Shown here: piece by piece, positions 12,901 to 22,990 of the stretch
Position numbering within the stretch: the stretch's first letter is position 1
How the letters are laid out: every line of letters starts with the position of its first letter
Origin: Elysia chlorotica
Lineage: Eukaryota > Mollusca > Gastropoda > Plakobranchidae
Assembly: GCA_003991915.1 (NCBI GenBank)
Contig: RQTK01000903.1
Span: 19,791-83,790 of the forward strand
DNA length: 64,000 nucleotides
Direction: 5' to 3'
Position numbers and translations under genes: made by a program
The notes under the pieces: generated by a model
Told to the model about the DNA's origin: nothing
Seen by the model: the letters and a program-made list of their open reading frames with translations, nothing else
The model's database searches: none

Positions 12901-15900
12901 AAGCTGGTGGTTAAAACTAGCCAAACATAAACCCTTGTGAAGTTGGAATGTAATCCAGTACAGCCATAGATGATCTCCCGCATTCTGCCGCTGTTGGTCT
13001 TGACGCCATAACTCCATCGTCTAACTGTAAATCCGCATCATCCTAACTTCTAGATCTTTAGAATCTAATCTAGATCTAGATCTATAACTCCATCGTCTAA
13101 CTGTAAATCCGCATCATCCTAACTTCTAGATCTTTAGAATCTAATCTAGATCTAGATCTATAACTCCATCATCTAACTCTAAATCCGCATCATCCTAACT
13201 TCTAGATCTTTAGAATCTAATCTAGATCTAGATCTATAACTCCATCGTCTAACTCTAAATCCGCATCATCCTAACTTCTAGATCTTTAGAATCTAATCTA
13301 GATCTAGATCTATAACTCCATCATCTAACTGTAAATCCGCATCATCCTAACTTCTAGATCTTTAGAATCTAATCTAGATCTAGATCTATAACTCCATCGT
13401 TTAACTCTAAATCCGCATCATCCTAACTTCTAGATCTTTAGAATCTAATCTAGATCTAGATCTATAACTCCATCATCTAACTGTAAATCTGCATCATCCT
13501 AACTTCTAGATCTTTAGAATCTAATCTAGATCTAGATCTATAACTCCATCGTCTAACTGTGAATCCGCATCATCCTAACTTCTAGATCTTTAGAATCTAA
13601 TCTAGATCTAGATCTATAACTCCATCGTCTAACTCTAAATCTGCATCATCCTAACTTCTAGATCTTTAGAATCTAATCTAGATCTAGATCTATAACTCCA
13701 TCGTCTAACTCTAAATCCGCATCATCCTAACTTCTAGATCTTTAGAATCTAATCTAATCTAGATCTATAACTCCATCGTCTAACTCTAAATCCGCATCAT
13801 CCTAACTTCTAGATCTTTAGAATCTAATCTAGATCTAGATCTATAACTCCATCGTCTAACTCTAAATCCGCATCATCCTAACTTCTAGATCTTTAGAATC
13901 TAATCTAGATCTAGATCTATAACTCCATCGTCTAACTCTAAATCCGCATCATCCTAACTTCTAGATCTTTAGAATCTAATCTAGATCTAGATCTATAACT
14001 CCATCGACTAACTCTAAATCCGCATCATCCTAACTTCTAGATCTTTAGAATCTAATCTAGATCTAGATCTATAACTCCATCGTCTAACTGTAAATCCGCA
14101 TCATCCTAACTTCTAGATCTTTAGAATCTAATCTAATCTAGATCTATAACTCCATCGTCTAACTCTAAATCCGCATCATCCTAACTTCTAGATCTTTAGA
14201 ATCTAATCTAGATCTAGATCTATAACTCCATCGTCTAACTCTAAATCCGCATCATCCTAACTTCTAGATCTTTAGAATCTAATCTAGATCTAGATCTATA
14301 GCTCCATCGTCTAACTCTAAATCTGCATCATCCTAACTTCTAGATCTTTAGAATCTAATCCGCATCATCCTAACTTCTAGATCTAATCTAATCTAGATCT
14401 ATCTAACTCCATCGATCTAACTCTAAATCCGCATCATCCTAACTTCTAGATCTTTAGAATCTAATCTAGATCTAGATCTATAACTCCATCGTCTAACTCT
14501 AAATCTGCATCATCCTAACTTCTAGATCTTTAGAATCTAATCTAATCTAGATCTATAACTCCATCTTCTAACTTAAATCCGCATCATCCTAACTTCTAGA
14601 TCTTTAGAATCTAATCTAGATCTAGATCCATAACTCCATCATCTAACTGTAAATCCGCATCATCCTAACTTCTAGATCTTTAGAATCTAATCTAGATCCA
14701 TAGCTCCATCATCTAACTCTAAATCCGCATCATCCTAACTTTCTCTGATGTCCTTACACATTTATGTATGTTTATTTCATGTACATGATTACTTTTGATG
14801 TAATGCGCATTGAGCAGAATTTTAATTTTGGAAATGCGCAAAAGAAATGCAATAAATTATTAATTATAACTTCTAGATCTTTAGAATCTAATCTAGAACT
14901 AGATCCAGATCTAAATCTAATTTTTTTTTCCTATTGGTGCTCAGGCCAGACGGTACCTAGACTAAAAGGTTTGCATCAGGAAACAAGTTCAGGATTCCAT
15001 CCATTGTCCAAAAAAAGCTGTGTTATGTAAACAAAATCGTAGCAACAGTGCAAAATTTTGGCTAAAACTCTCTCCAACTTCAATGCCGCGTCCAAACGTA
15101 AAGAATAGCCTACTTGCGGCTATGGAGAGAACGTATGCCGGCCTATGATTGGTTATTTTCTTCACCTCTAGGTTCACTTCCAGGGCGGGTGTTGCGAATG
15201 TAAACAACTTGCTGCATCCTTCTTCGTTTAACCACAATTTCTAGGCCTATATACCTAGATATCTAGAATCAATGGCCTATTACTCTGCAGTAGTCTGCAA
15301 CTCAATCATGCCAGCTATTGTAATCCAAAATAAAGGCTTGAATTGAATTATTGTGGTGTGATATGGCAGAACTTTTTTAGATCTGGCCACGCACGAAACT
15401 GAAACTTTTTTTTTCTTACGGGAAACGCATGCTTTTTAATAAATGTTATTATGCTGATAGATAGCACTGATACATACGTCTCGTTTCTATTGAGCAACTA
15501 CAAAGATGTAATCTAATAATTTAGATTAATTTAAAAGCGAACTTAATTAATACATTTATGGTGCATTTTACCATCATTATTACATGTGCTTTACTTAATC
15601 GCATTATTGAAACTTTTTATGCAATGCGCAATCAGTTGTCCATATTGATAAGGAATGTATGCTAAGTTCCTAAATTTTTTTTTTTTTTTTTTTTTTTTAT
15701 TTATTTTTTTTCCCCTTTAATTAATGTGTAATACTTAGATACAACTATGTTTAAGTAAAACTTTTTGCTAATTGTGTTGCTGCATGTATATTTGTATAAC
15801 TGTTTATATGTATTCATCTTGCAAAGCCTGTGCTTGACAAAATAATTTTCGATATGTATGTTCTTAATATATATATTGACTGAATAAACATTGAATTGAA

Positions 15901-18900
15901 TTGAATTGAAAATGTGGCAATAAGCATAAGGGTTAAACCTAACCCAAGCCCTAAATAGCCTCAACCCTTCTTACCATAACTCTAACTGTTATCATCACTT
16001 CTTTGTATTTGCTCGATGGAAAAGAGGAGTATGAGACAGCAGTACCATCTCAACTCAATCGGTAGCACCTCGAATGTCTTCATACGTTAATTGTACATAA
16101 AGAAAGATCTTATCCGCCACTCACTCGCATGTGTAGCCAGTCGGTAGCACCTCGAATGTCTTCATACGTTAATTGTACATAAAGAAAGATCTTATCCGCC
16201 ACTCACATGCATGTGTAGCCAGTCGGTAGCACCGCGAATGTCCTGGAAGATTGACTTGTATGACATGTGGATGGTGCCTGAAGACACACCATGCTTTGAG
16301 CTGCAAGTACATTTTACAGTTATGCAAATATCATAAATTCCTTGAACTTCTGCTCATGTTATACAAATAAAACTTTATTTTTAATTAACAGAGATAGAAA
16401 GAGATTTTTATTAAATCCCTGTTGATTTTATTCTGAACTTTTTATTCCACCCCCTACACGAAGACCAGTAATTTCTATAGAAACTTACAAGAGATGCTAG
16501 ACTTATTGCATAAAGACCAGTAACTTCTACAGAAACTTACAAGAGATGCTAGACTTATTGCATAAAGACCAGTAACTTCTATAGAAACTTACAAGAGATG
16601 CTAGACTTATTGCATAAAGACCAGTAACTTCTATAGAAACTTACAAGAGATGCTAGACTTATTGCATAAAGACCAGTAACTTCTATAGAAACTTACAAGA
16701 GATGCTAGACTTATTGCATAAAGACCAGTAACTTCTATAGAAACTTACAAGAGATGCTAGACTTATTACATAAAGACCAGTAACTTCTACAGAAACTTAC
16801 ATGAGATGCTAGACTTATTACATAAAGACCAGTAACTTCTTGCTAAGTCGACATAGTTTACGCTAAGACTATTGCTAAGTCGACATAGTTTACGCTAAGA
16901 CTATTGCTAAGTCGACATAGTTTACGCTAAGACTATTGCTAAGTCGACATAGTTTACGCTAAGACTACTGCTAAGTCGACATAGTTTACGCTAAGACTAC
17001 TGCTAAGTCGACATAGTTTTCTCTAAGACTATTGCTAAGTCGACATAGTTTACACTAAGACTATTGCTAAGTCGACATAGTTTACGCTAACTGAAATTAG
17101 CTGCACTCACTGTGTGTAATCCTTGTGGTTGGCAAAGTAATCGATGACACACGCTAGCATGTAGGTTTCTGCAAAAATAAAACAAGAGATTTTCTTTGAA
17201 ATGAAAGTAAACTGTGTCCCCACACTGAGGAAGATTCCTAGCCACCAGCTAAATCAGGTTGGTAACCAGCTTCCAGTGTTTGAGTTTCTCGGAAATTTGA
17301 CAAAGATTGGTATGATTCAGGCGGAAGATTCCTAGCCACCAGCTAAATCAGGTTGGTAACCACCTAATTCGGTTGGTACCCAGCTTCCAGTGTTTGAGTT
17401 GGTACCCAGCTTCCAGTGTTTGAGTTTGTTGGCAGGTGGCCAGACCTACCTGGGATGTTGAACAGAGTGTTCAGGATGTAAACTCTTCTCTCGTCCAGCT
17501 GGATGTACTTGTTTGGGTAGAGCTCAGCAACTTCGTGTCTGAAAGTGACAAACAAATCAAGTGTCACTGTCTCAGAACTGAAACCATGAGTGGGAGCAAA
17601 ACATTTCAAAAAGCTTGCAGAAAAAATACATTTTGGTAATTTTTCCGGAAAAGCCTGCAACCTATCGAGGGTTTTTTCCTAGGTACCGGTACCGTTACCA
17701 TACATCTGCAGCCCTGCTCTTTATACATATTATTCATTCAAACCATAATAAGAGATACTAGAAAACCCTAACTGAAACAATCATTGCACATATGCAAGCT
17801 AAATAATGTTCATGATAGGCAAAATTCTGGAAATGTTATTAATTTATGAGGATTTAAGACCTGACATATGAGGGAAGGAACAAACTGGCTCAGTGTGAAA
17901 GTTTCAGGCCACAAAGTCTTTTCCCTATAAACTCTGTAAAGTCAGATCTCGTCTGAGCTTAGATTTATGGAGTGAGGGAGGGAACAACCCGGCTCACTGA
18001 GACTCTGTAAAGTCAGATCTCCTCTGGGCTTAGGTTTATGGTATAAGTGAGTAAACGTGGGAAAGATTCAGACTGCATATCTTTTCCCTATAAACTCTGT
18101 AAAGTCAGCACCTGTGGATTCTGTCTCTGATCTTGGACTTATGAATTGTCCGTACACTTGTGGAATATGGAAGTGAAGAGGCGGCTCAATGGAGAGTTTC
18201 CCCATAAACAAGCTTGGTAATCTTCCTACTATTTCATATTCCACCCTTTACACAGAAGTTTATTGATGGCATTAAGATTTTGTGGAATACTTACGGCTTA
18301 AGAAATTTGAATCCGTGAACGCACACAAGAATGTTGCCGTGTGAATCGACTTTCAGCAGATTGCCAAACGTCTTGTCGAACCACAGGCCCCTGAAAGTTT
18401 GGAATGAGATTAAAGTTTTACTGTAAAAACAATATGATCGTGTAGTCACAGCCCGTGAAAATATCGTTTTACAATTACAAATCAGAAAATAGCATTTTAC
18501 AATTACAAATCAGAAAATGGCGTTTTACAATTACAAAGCAGAAAACAGTGACATTTGTTTAACTGTCAGAAAAATTTGTTGAATCAAAAACTGTCACTGA
18601 ATATCGTCACAAATGGTTGAAAATTATGTTAGTATGCCGGCTCTAAGAACAATGCTGTCAATGTGCTTTTCCTCTGACCTAATTAACAAAACAGACCAAA
18701 AGGAGTAAAACATTTTTAAGAAGGAGATAACTACCTGACGGGAAAAGACGGGTCGTATTCAAATGCCATGATGGCTTCTGGGTAGCCGATCTGGATAAGT
18801 CGCTGCTTGAGAAGATTAAAGCCCATCGTTTCGTAGACTGGCGACTTGTACACTTGAAGCAAACAAGATCATGTTATAGCCAATATCAGAGGAGAGGCAC

Positions 18901-20464
18901 ACGTTACAAAACACATCTCCTCACATGGAATTCGAACATACATTTCAGTTTCTTTGACTTAACAAAGAAAGGCTGACTGGTTTGGTTTCTGATAATTTTA
19001 AATATCCTCAATCTAACAAATTTTTACTAGCCAGGGTATAATTCATAATTTTCATAATATTCTCAATCTATTTCTTCCTTGTAATCAAAAAACAAATTTT
19101 TACCAGCCAGGGTATAATCCATGTCAAAGCCATAAAACTTGATTTTGTCCAAATGGAGACCTCGGTTGACAAAAATCCTGAAGAGCAAAAACTATAACAA
19201 TTAATAATAATAATTACAAAAGTTTTACAAAAATTATAACGATGATGAATAATTAAATCCCTCCAAAACTATATCCCAAACAGTCTCATAGCCCTTCACT
19301 TCACATTTTGCTAATAGAATTCTTGGCATGTTTTATACTCCCTTAAAAATGTATGACAACTTCAAATACTAGCAATGCTAGTACTATCCAATATATAAAC
19401 AAAAACGTTTCTATGACCATAGAATTGTAAAAAGGTTTCAGTTACCCCCAAAAATTAGATTCCTTTGCGCATATATCGAGTGGATTTAGTGCTTTCGCTT
19501 TAAAACTAATGGGAAGCAAGCTTTGTAAAAATTTGGTTCATGTTTGTGGTAAAAAATATGGTAGAAGTATTCCAAGACTTTTAATTATTCCTATAACCCC
19601 TTATTCCTTCATTTGTTTCCCTCATGACTTCATGAATTCCTGTTACCAAGTCTAAGGCATAATCTTAACGTTGCACTCAGAGATCTCGAACAGTAATGAT
19701 TCATTGTGCACAATAGCTGGAACGGAAAGCCTAAGAGTCGGTGCCATCAAAGCTCAACGAGTCAGCCTGAAGACAATGCCAGAATACCATCCTTCCATGC
19801 GAGTCACCAACCATACCCCAAAAATAAGTGTATTACATGTATCATTTAACAACACCCAACTTCACAATATAACCATTACCTAGTTGTCCTTTCATATCAC
19901 ATAAAAAGCGCATCCCATAAATTAAATTCTACCATCAAACAAACGCCTGATTCCTTCAACTTCTTGAATCCATTGTGTCATGTGGTTTTAATGTTGCTTC
20001 CACGAGGAATGTATAGTCAAGTCACAGATGTTAATTGTCATGTTGGTTAAATTTTCGATAGGAGTTACAGCTGTGTTCATATATTTGATGAGCTTTTAGG
20101 GCGGTTAACATAGATGGAGCTTTTAAGAGCCTGTGTGAACATTAAACAGCATAAATAAATCTTCATCAGCATTGATTCTTTGCGAAGCTTTGTGAGTCAC
20201 AAGCTTTACTGATCTGAACATCAAACTTGCCGATGACAGATGTGTAAGCCACCTGGCCAACCTTCCGACATAAAGGCCTACACGTGGTCATGGCATGTTT
20301 CCCATGAGCTGAAAATAAATATATTACTAAGACTCACAAATTTATAAACAAAAGCTGTACCTGTGTTGAGGCTCTCTCTTGAAGACTTTCAACTCACGGC
20401 CTGTTCCGTTACTCTCATGTCCATTAAAACCTGGAGCGGAATCTTTAGGCTCCCCGGTGGACAT
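380..20464 (-). CDS. NT5C2: Cytosolic purine 5'-nucleotidase gene (NT5C2 family), 13 exons seen, one inverted
   Basis: Spliced gene; exons are listed separately. NT5C2-type enzymes are cytosolic HAD-fold nucleotidases that dephosphorylate IMP/GMP and help balance purine pools. Eleven minus-strand exons from 20464 to 5670 join in phase to 303 codons. Visible motifs are FDMDYTLA with D53 and D55 (HAD motif I, nucleophile and acid/base), TNSGYEYTD with T250 (motif II) and VVDAKKP with K288 (motif III lysine). The order and spacing follow the vertebrate and fly proteins as I remember them. The following exon (2667-2733) lies on the opposite strand, and a later exon (380-440) is back on the minus strand. 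The segment carrying motif IV (GDHIFGD in relatives) was not found, nor was the acidic C terminus, which should lie left of the window. As assembled the gene cannot give a full protein. Family assignment is firm; orthology to NT5C2 rather than a close paralogue is likely. Confidence 0.88.
444..1285. repeat. About 69-bp minisatellite with GA tracts
   Basis: About 12 copies differing mainly in the length of the (GA)n run. On the minus strand each unit ends in a (CT)n run, and the last one forms the polypyrimidine tract and acceptor of exon N13. Open frames here are a by-product of the unit and are not genes. Confidence 0.95.
1378..1735. repeat. Degenerate AT-rich tandem repeat
   Basis: Diverged copies built on tttcataatttaggacctac and ccataatatagcatgttt. 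Older than the neighbouring arrays, judging by divergence. Confidence 0.8.
1738..2412. repeat. 61-bp array followed by degenerate 39-57-bp repeats
   Basis: Eight copies of a 61-bp unit containing aaggtgaacacggatcc, then (2225-2412) five repeats of ctaagcctgttgtggca-acagttgatgtg. No coding match seen on either strand. Confidence 0.92.
2667..2733 (+). CDS. NT5C2: NT5C2 exon N12 on the opposite strand
   Basis: 67 nt on the plus strand between a ctaacag acceptor and a gtgagg donor. Encodes [18 protein letters not shown] then IYSG, matching [24 protein letters not shown], exactly the segment that follows the VDT ending N11, and in the matching phase 0. All other exons of the gene are on the minus strand. 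The exon is intact, with working-looking splice sites in its own orientation, so this is an inverted segment or assembly inversion, not a degraded copy. Confidence 0.88.
2760..2872. repeat. (AAT/GAT)n microsatellite
   Basis: Simple trinucleotide tract 27 bp after the donor of the inverted exon N12. Confidence 0.9.
3245..4410 (-). mobile_element. Decayed CR1/L2-type LINE reverse transcriptase
   Basis: Minus-strand fragments in consecutive order: [10 protein letters not shown] and [17 protein letters not shown] (about 4220-4350; the RT motif is normally GVPQGSVLGPxLFSLY), then [20 protein letters not shown] (about 3595-3665), then [18 protein letters not shown] and [18 protein letters not shown] (about 3260-3400), the usual RT-thumb tail. 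The active-site block is deleted and frames are broken. A 70-bp segment (3670-3885) is tandemly triplicated inside it. It lies next to inverted exon N12. Confidence 0.75.
4411..5090. other. Non-coding AT-rich interval
   Basis: No exon, RNA gene or clear repeat recognised on either strand. Confidence 0.4.
5095..5660. repeat. 30-bp minisatellite beginning at the N11 donor
   Basis: About 18 copies of ggcaatattcttctctgtat plus 10 bases. The array starts about 20 bp after the N11 splice donor on the minus strand, and the unit shares the ggcagatattgcc region next to the donor. Confidence 0.95.
5670..5768 (-). CDS. NT5C2: NT5C2 exon N11 (HAD motif III)
   Basis: 99 nt, ctccccag acceptor, gtgggt donor, phase 0 at both ends. 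Encodes [18 protein letters not shown] and [16 protein letters not shown]288 in VDAKKP is the motif III lysine. The donor opens directly into the 30-bp array at 5095-5660. A truncated copy of this exon lies at 6289-6347. Confidence 0.95.
5775..6640. repeat. 47-bp minisatellite (some 38-bp copies)
   Basis: About 17 copies containing gccagtcacaagtttcag and ttttgcatgtgtatag, starting a few bases upstream of the N11 acceptor. Four copies lack a 9-bp segment (ctctgttat). Confidence 0.95.
6289..6347 (-). pseudogene. Truncated copy of NT5C2 exon N11 inside the array
   Basis: Nearly exact copy of the first half of N11 together with its acceptor (ctccccag, then codons for [16 protein letters not shown]), flanked on both sides by 47-bp repeat units. 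It stops before the VDAKKP lysine. It could act as a decoy acceptor in the intron before N11. Confidence 0.88.
6641..7480. repeat. Degenerate repeats then a 42-bp array
   Basis: 6641-7085: diverged relatives of the 47-bp unit. 7095-7480: about 9 copies of a 42-bp unit with gctgctagtcagtcacaatt. All share the agccagtcacaa core, so they form one family at different ages. Confidence 0.88.
7868..7903 (-). CDS. NT5C2: NT5C2 microexon N10 (36 nt)
   Basis: Twelve codons, [12 protein letters not shown], between ccaccag acceptor and gtgaga donor, phase 0 at both ends. Matches KIMTYLFDFPHG directly after the TD that ends N9. Too short to show as an ORF; supported by motif, phase and both splice sites. 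Confidence 0.9.
8205..9830. repeat. 37-bp minisatellite, about 40 copies, interrupted by (ATT)n
   Basis: Unit contains tgtattcatgtcatgctaac. A block with caaacttgttgaaatatag followed by an ATT tract occurs at about 9510 and again at about 9810, showing a second-order duplication of about 300 bp. On the minus strand the unit carries ATGAATACACAG, identical to the 3' end of exon N9. Confidence 0.95.
9831..9960. repeat. (ATT)n tracts
   Basis: Two ATT microsatellites separated by catgtcattttattgttatc; they end 8 bp from exon N9. Confidence 0.9.
9968..10028 (-). CDS. NT5C2: NT5C2 exon N9 (HAD motif II)
   Basis: 61 nt, taccaag acceptor, gtaagg donor. Encodes [21 protein letters not shown]250 in ITNSG is the HAD motif II residue. 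It joins N8 to give R238. The large 37-bp array in the following intron carries ATGAATACACAG, the same 12 bases found at this exon's end. Confidence 0.93.
10365..10505 (-). mobile_element. SINE 3' portion, reverse orientation
   Basis: Contains ttagttcaacgtccaacgtc, gtataggctttattgtgga and tgtctgacaattgtatgtgc, the reverse complement of the 3' half of the SINE at 26462-26720. The 43-bp array at 10505 begins at its edge. Confidence 0.7.
10505..11190. repeat. 43-bp minisatellite
   Basis: About 16 copies with cagccccacttctagaatac and acaggacaaaaa; several lack the cattctcgaa segment. No exon-derived sequence noticed in the unit. Confidence 0.95.
11436..11520 (+). mobile_element. Degenerate SINE middle segment
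   Basis: ttcccctagtggttgggtcc, then a stretch ending ataatgtgattt, resembles the post-tRNA part of the SINE at 26462 (tcctactggttgggtc...ataatgtgactgg). Confidence 0.5.
11549..11628 (-). CDS. NT5C2: NT5C2 exon N8
   Basis: 80 nt, ctgtag acceptor, gtgagt donor. Encodes [18 protein letters not shown] then EKLPVLLD, matching GDLKKRTxExLExYVxKDxKLPxLL. In phase with N7 and N9. The intron before it is about 4.6 kb and contains the 76-bp AGATCT-rich array. Confidence 0.94.
11740..12960. other. AT-rich intron sequence
   Basis: 11740-11910 has three diverged repeats of ctgatcacatgagctgtg and agatgatcaaagatcctatc. 12000-12830 is very AT-rich with many A and T runs. Nothing coding recognised. Confidence 0.5.
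13007..14745. repeat. 76-bp minisatellite rich in AGATCT/TCTAGA palindromes
   Basis: About 23 copies. Each has ataactccatcgtctaact, ccgcatcatcctaacttc and the palindromic run tctagatctagatct. A few copies have shorter or expanded TCTAGA runs. It lies in the intron between exons N7 and N8. Confidence 0.97.
14870..14925. repeat. Dispersed tail of the AGATCT repeat
   Basis: acttctagatctttagaatc followed by imperfect AGATCT runs, a partial unit 130 bp past the main array. Confidence 0.75.
15335..15910. other. Possible LINE 3' end(s) with TTGAA tail
   Basis: An aataaacattgaattgaatt tail at about 15882-15910 and a similar aaaggcttgaattgaattat at about 15330 resemble the short-repeat 3' tails of CR1/L2 LINEs. 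A 30-base T run lies at 15676. No coding part recognised. Confidence 0.4.
16060..16223. repeat. 82-bp duplication of the N7 exon tail and donor
   Basis: Two 82-bp units next to exon N7. On the minus strand each carries GACATTCGAGGTGCTACCG and ACTGGCTACACATGC, the last part of exon N7, followed by gtgagtggcgg, its donor. The exon end thus occurs three times in a row. Confidence 0.92.
16207..16300 (-). CDS. NT5C2: NT5C2 exon N7
   Basis: 94 nt, ttgcag acceptor, gtgagt donor. Encodes [18 protein letters not shown] and [13 protein letters not shown], matching GELTMSFKSIFQDVRxAVDxVH of the family. Its 3' end and donor are repeated in the adjacent 82-bp array (16060-16223). Confidence 0.94.
16462..16838. 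repeat. 52-bp minisatellite
   Basis: About seven copies with agaccagtaacttctatag and gagatgctagacttatt, in the intron between N6 and N7. Confidence 0.95.
16840..17093. repeat. 32-bp minisatellite next to exon N6
   Basis: Eight copies of ttgctaagtcgacatagttt plus acgctaagacta; the last is 18 bp from the N6 donor. Confidence 0.95.
17111..17168 (-). CDS. NT5C2: NT5C2 exon N6
   Basis: 58 nt, tttgcag acceptor, gtgagt donor. Encodes [19 protein letters not shown], matching ETYLLACLVDFFTN. A 32-bp minisatellite (16840-17093) starts about 20 bp after its donor in the direction of transcription. Confidence 0.94.
17226..17430. repeat. Short duplication in intron N5-N6
   Basis: Direct duplications of gattcctagccaccagctaa and of cccagcttccagtgtttgag, 15 bp from the N5 donor. 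Confidence 0.8.
17450..17538 (-). CDS. NT5C2: NT5C2 exon N5
   Basis: 89 nt, tttcag acceptor, gtaggt donor. Encodes [18 protein letters not shown] and [11 protein letters not shown], matching ELYPNKFIQ...[11 protein letters not shown]. The last G joins AA of N6 to give E161, so the protein reads NIPETY across the splice. Confidence 0.96.
17880..18110. repeat. Three diverged repeats, intron N4-N5
   Basis: ctctgtaaagtcagatctc and tttccctataaactctgtaa recur three times with drift. Confidence 0.6.
18295..18390 (-). CDS. NT5C2: NT5C2 exon N4
   Basis: 96 nt, tttcag acceptor, gtaagt donor. Encodes [19 protein letters not shown] followed by [12 protein letters not shown], nearly the family consensus GLVFDTLYGNLLKVDxxGN. 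In phase with both neighbours. Confidence 0.96.
18735..18852 (-). CDS. NT5C2: NT5C2 exon N3 (cap start)
   Basis: 118 nt between ttcaag acceptor and gtagtt donor. Encodes [19 protein letters not shown]...[14 protein letters not shown], matching the YKSPEYE...GYP...FAYD region of the family. It joins N2 in phase to give V60 and N4 to give R98-G. Confidence 0.95.
19104..19177 (-). CDS. NT5C2: NT5C2 exon N2 (HAD motif I)
   Basis: Flanked by ttcag acceptor and gtaaaa donor; 74 nt, entering in phase 2 and leaving in phase 1. Encodes [24 protein letters not shown]. The DMDYT motif supplies the nucleophilic D53 and the general acid/base D55. Confidence 0.95.
19178..20360. other. First intron of the NT5C2 gene
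   Basis: No repeat array or exon recognised. 19195-19250 has a short AAT/ATT-rich run. Confidence 0.6.
20361..20464 (-). CDS. NT5C2: NT5C2 exon N1 (start codon, residues 1-34)
   Basis: ATG at 20464-20462 is the first in-frame ATG; the frame stays open upstream but offers only a GTG. It encodes [13 protein letters not shown]..., a polar divergent N terminus ending in [10 protein letters not shown], which matches the basic KKYRREAYHR segment before the HAD core in relatives. The exon ends AG before a gtacag donor, phase 2, and joins N2 to give R35. The exact 5' end of the exon is not determined. Confidence 0.75.
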
Positions 20465-22640
20465 CTGGTGAAAACACAGTAAAGGAGCCAGGAAATATTT
20501 TTGTGAGTCTTGTGCAGCAGAAAAAGATCTTTTCAATGACACTCAACTTGACTTGGCTTCAAAATTAGAGTTAGGTGACTAATTTATCAGAATGTGTTTT
20601 TTTCTGACCAATTTTTCCTCTGCACAGCACCTAGACACATGCAATTATAACGATATCTGCTGTGAGATGGAATTAAACATATAGGTGATTAATCTTAACA
20701 TCGATTGCCTTTTAAACTGAAGGGCAGTTCTACACTAAATTCCTATCTGCAGCTTTACAGCAAACAGTCGTGACCCATTGTCACATAACATCGCTGCCCA
20801 CCTATAGCTGATTCTCAATTTCGGACAAATGCTGCTGACTGCATTGTATTTGTAAAGGAAGTTGGGATGTTTAAAAAGTTGACTGCTGCTTTAAATAAGA
20901 AAGGCACCTTAAGATACTGATCGGTGGCTCTGCATCTCTCTAAAATTAAATAAAATACCTGCCAGCTGTACTCCCTGTCTTTATGTTGTTATATTTGTTA
21001 TTGTATTGTCATGATTTGTTCGATTCAAAAAGAGAGGTGCGAGCGATTTGATTGTAATTTGTTTTCAATTGTGTTTAAACAGGGGTACAAGGCTGGCGGG
21101 GAAAGGGGTGGGGACAAACATACACAAGCACAAAAATTGATATGTTAAGAAATTGAAACTCCCTTGCCCTTTCTCTCTCCACAGGTTGACTTACTCCGAT
21201 GTAATCGAATCCTACCCACTCGCTTCTCAAATTCCGCCCACCTACCCATTTGATCACACACAAGTTTGGGACCACAAAATCAAGGAGGGCCCAAATTACA
21301 ACAGGTCTATGCCGTACTGAAAGCAATTTACTTGTAAAGGGAATTTACAATAGTTTTCTTTATAGTGATCTCTAGTTCTCATGGAGGCCACTTTCTGAGA
21401 TCAGGTTTTATTTGTAAACAGACATCAATTGCCACAAAATGGAAAATGACGGAGCAATAAGTAATATTAGAAAAATTTCTACCTCTGGTTTTCAGAGTTG
21501 AACCTAGATTATAAATACAGATCTACTAAGACCAGATTGCTACTTGGACTTGACTTTGAATTAATCTCATTGCCAACACTGTCAAAGATTTTCACATCCA
21601 AAGGTGGAATCAAGGCCTCGCTGCAATGCAATGCGGTCTAAGGAGGCACTTTGACTTCGAGCAGGCAGCATGTCCTCCCTTGAGCCAAGTTGAGGTGAAT
21701 CAAGTTTAAATACTATTTGGGACAATTTTTTTCGGCTTTCTTCACGCGAACTGCAAGGTGAGGAAGTCCGACTTTCTGAACGCTAACTGCGTAGGGTCGT
21801 TGCCATTAAAACGGCAGGAGTTGGTCTAATCTAGATCTAGATCTAGATCTAACTGTACACGGTTTCCAACCGTTTATATGAATAAGAAGGCTTGACCTGC
21901 AAGTTGTGAGCTACCATGTACTTACGACCCCTATTTTCTACAGATCTACATCTAGATCTAGATTTCTAGATCTAGACTTCTTTAGATCTTGGCTGGAGAG
22001 ATAAGTAGAGATATGCATCTTCACCTAATCTAGATCTAGATCTAATTCGTGATGTAGATCTACAAATTTCTTTAAAAGTTTCAACAATAAAAACTTACCC
22101 TGGTGATAAACTGATAGATCTAGATCTAGATATGCCTCCTGGGTTCTGAAATTTGATTGCACTGTAATAATTATAATATAAATCTCTAGATCCAGACTAA
22201 ATTTACGTTAAAATGTAATCAGTGAAAGAATTAGACGAAACTAAAGCCAATGGGTTGAAAATAAAGAGGTTAAATATTCTAGCTTTGAAGCGAATCTGCC
22301 TCGAGAGTCGAGACTGGTCTTAGCTGGATCGAAATCTACGATTTTTTTTTAGAAGATCCTCTGTCTGCCTGATGATCAGCTGTTAGCCTTTTGTGTTTGG
22401 TTCCACTGCTAAGCTTGCGTGGAGTCCTACAGACCAGCCAGTCAGCCAAGAGTCTATCACCCACTTTCACCTTACACTTCGTGGATTACAACATCAAGGC
22501 TAAAAATAGAATCCTTCCTACAATGGTGTATTACGTTTCACCGAGGGAGAGGTCAACTCATACAAGCTAGAGGGTGAAACTGAAACTTAGTTCTTTTTCG
22601 ATGGTCCCTCCACTAAACTTAATAGGTCCGCTTGTGTAAG
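20465..22640. other. Upstream/intergenic region of NT5C2
   Basis: Should hold the NT5C2 promoter and any 5' UTR exon; none is recognisable. Four short AGATCT/TCTAGA palindromic runs occur at about 21829, 21946, 22027 and 22112. Confidence 0.5.
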
Positions 22641-22644
22641 TTTG

Positions 22645-22656
22645 ATGATGATGATG

Positions 22657-22702
<46 letters not shown>

Positions 22703-22707
22703 GAAGA

Positions 22708-22738
<31 letters not shown>

Positions 22739-22813
22739 AAGAAGAAGAAGAAGAAGAAGAAGAAGAAGAAGAAGAAGAAGAAGAAGAAGAAGAAGAAGAA
22801 GAATGGTGGTAAC

Positions 22814-22862
<49 letters not shown>

Positions 22863-22990
22863 GTGATCATGATCATGATCATGATGATCATAATCATCAT
22901 GATGTTGGTGGCGGTGGTGGTGATGATGATTATGATGATGATGATGATGATTTATAAAGTAGTAGTAGTTGTAGTAGTATAATAATAAAT
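22645..22990. repeat. Compound trinucleotide repeat GAT-AAT-AAG-GAT-GTA
   Basis: More than 300 bp of uninterrupted GAT, AAT, AAG (about 120 bp), GAT and TAG blocks. The Asn/Arg/Met, Ser and His runs in its open frames are translation artefacts. Confidence 0.97.
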
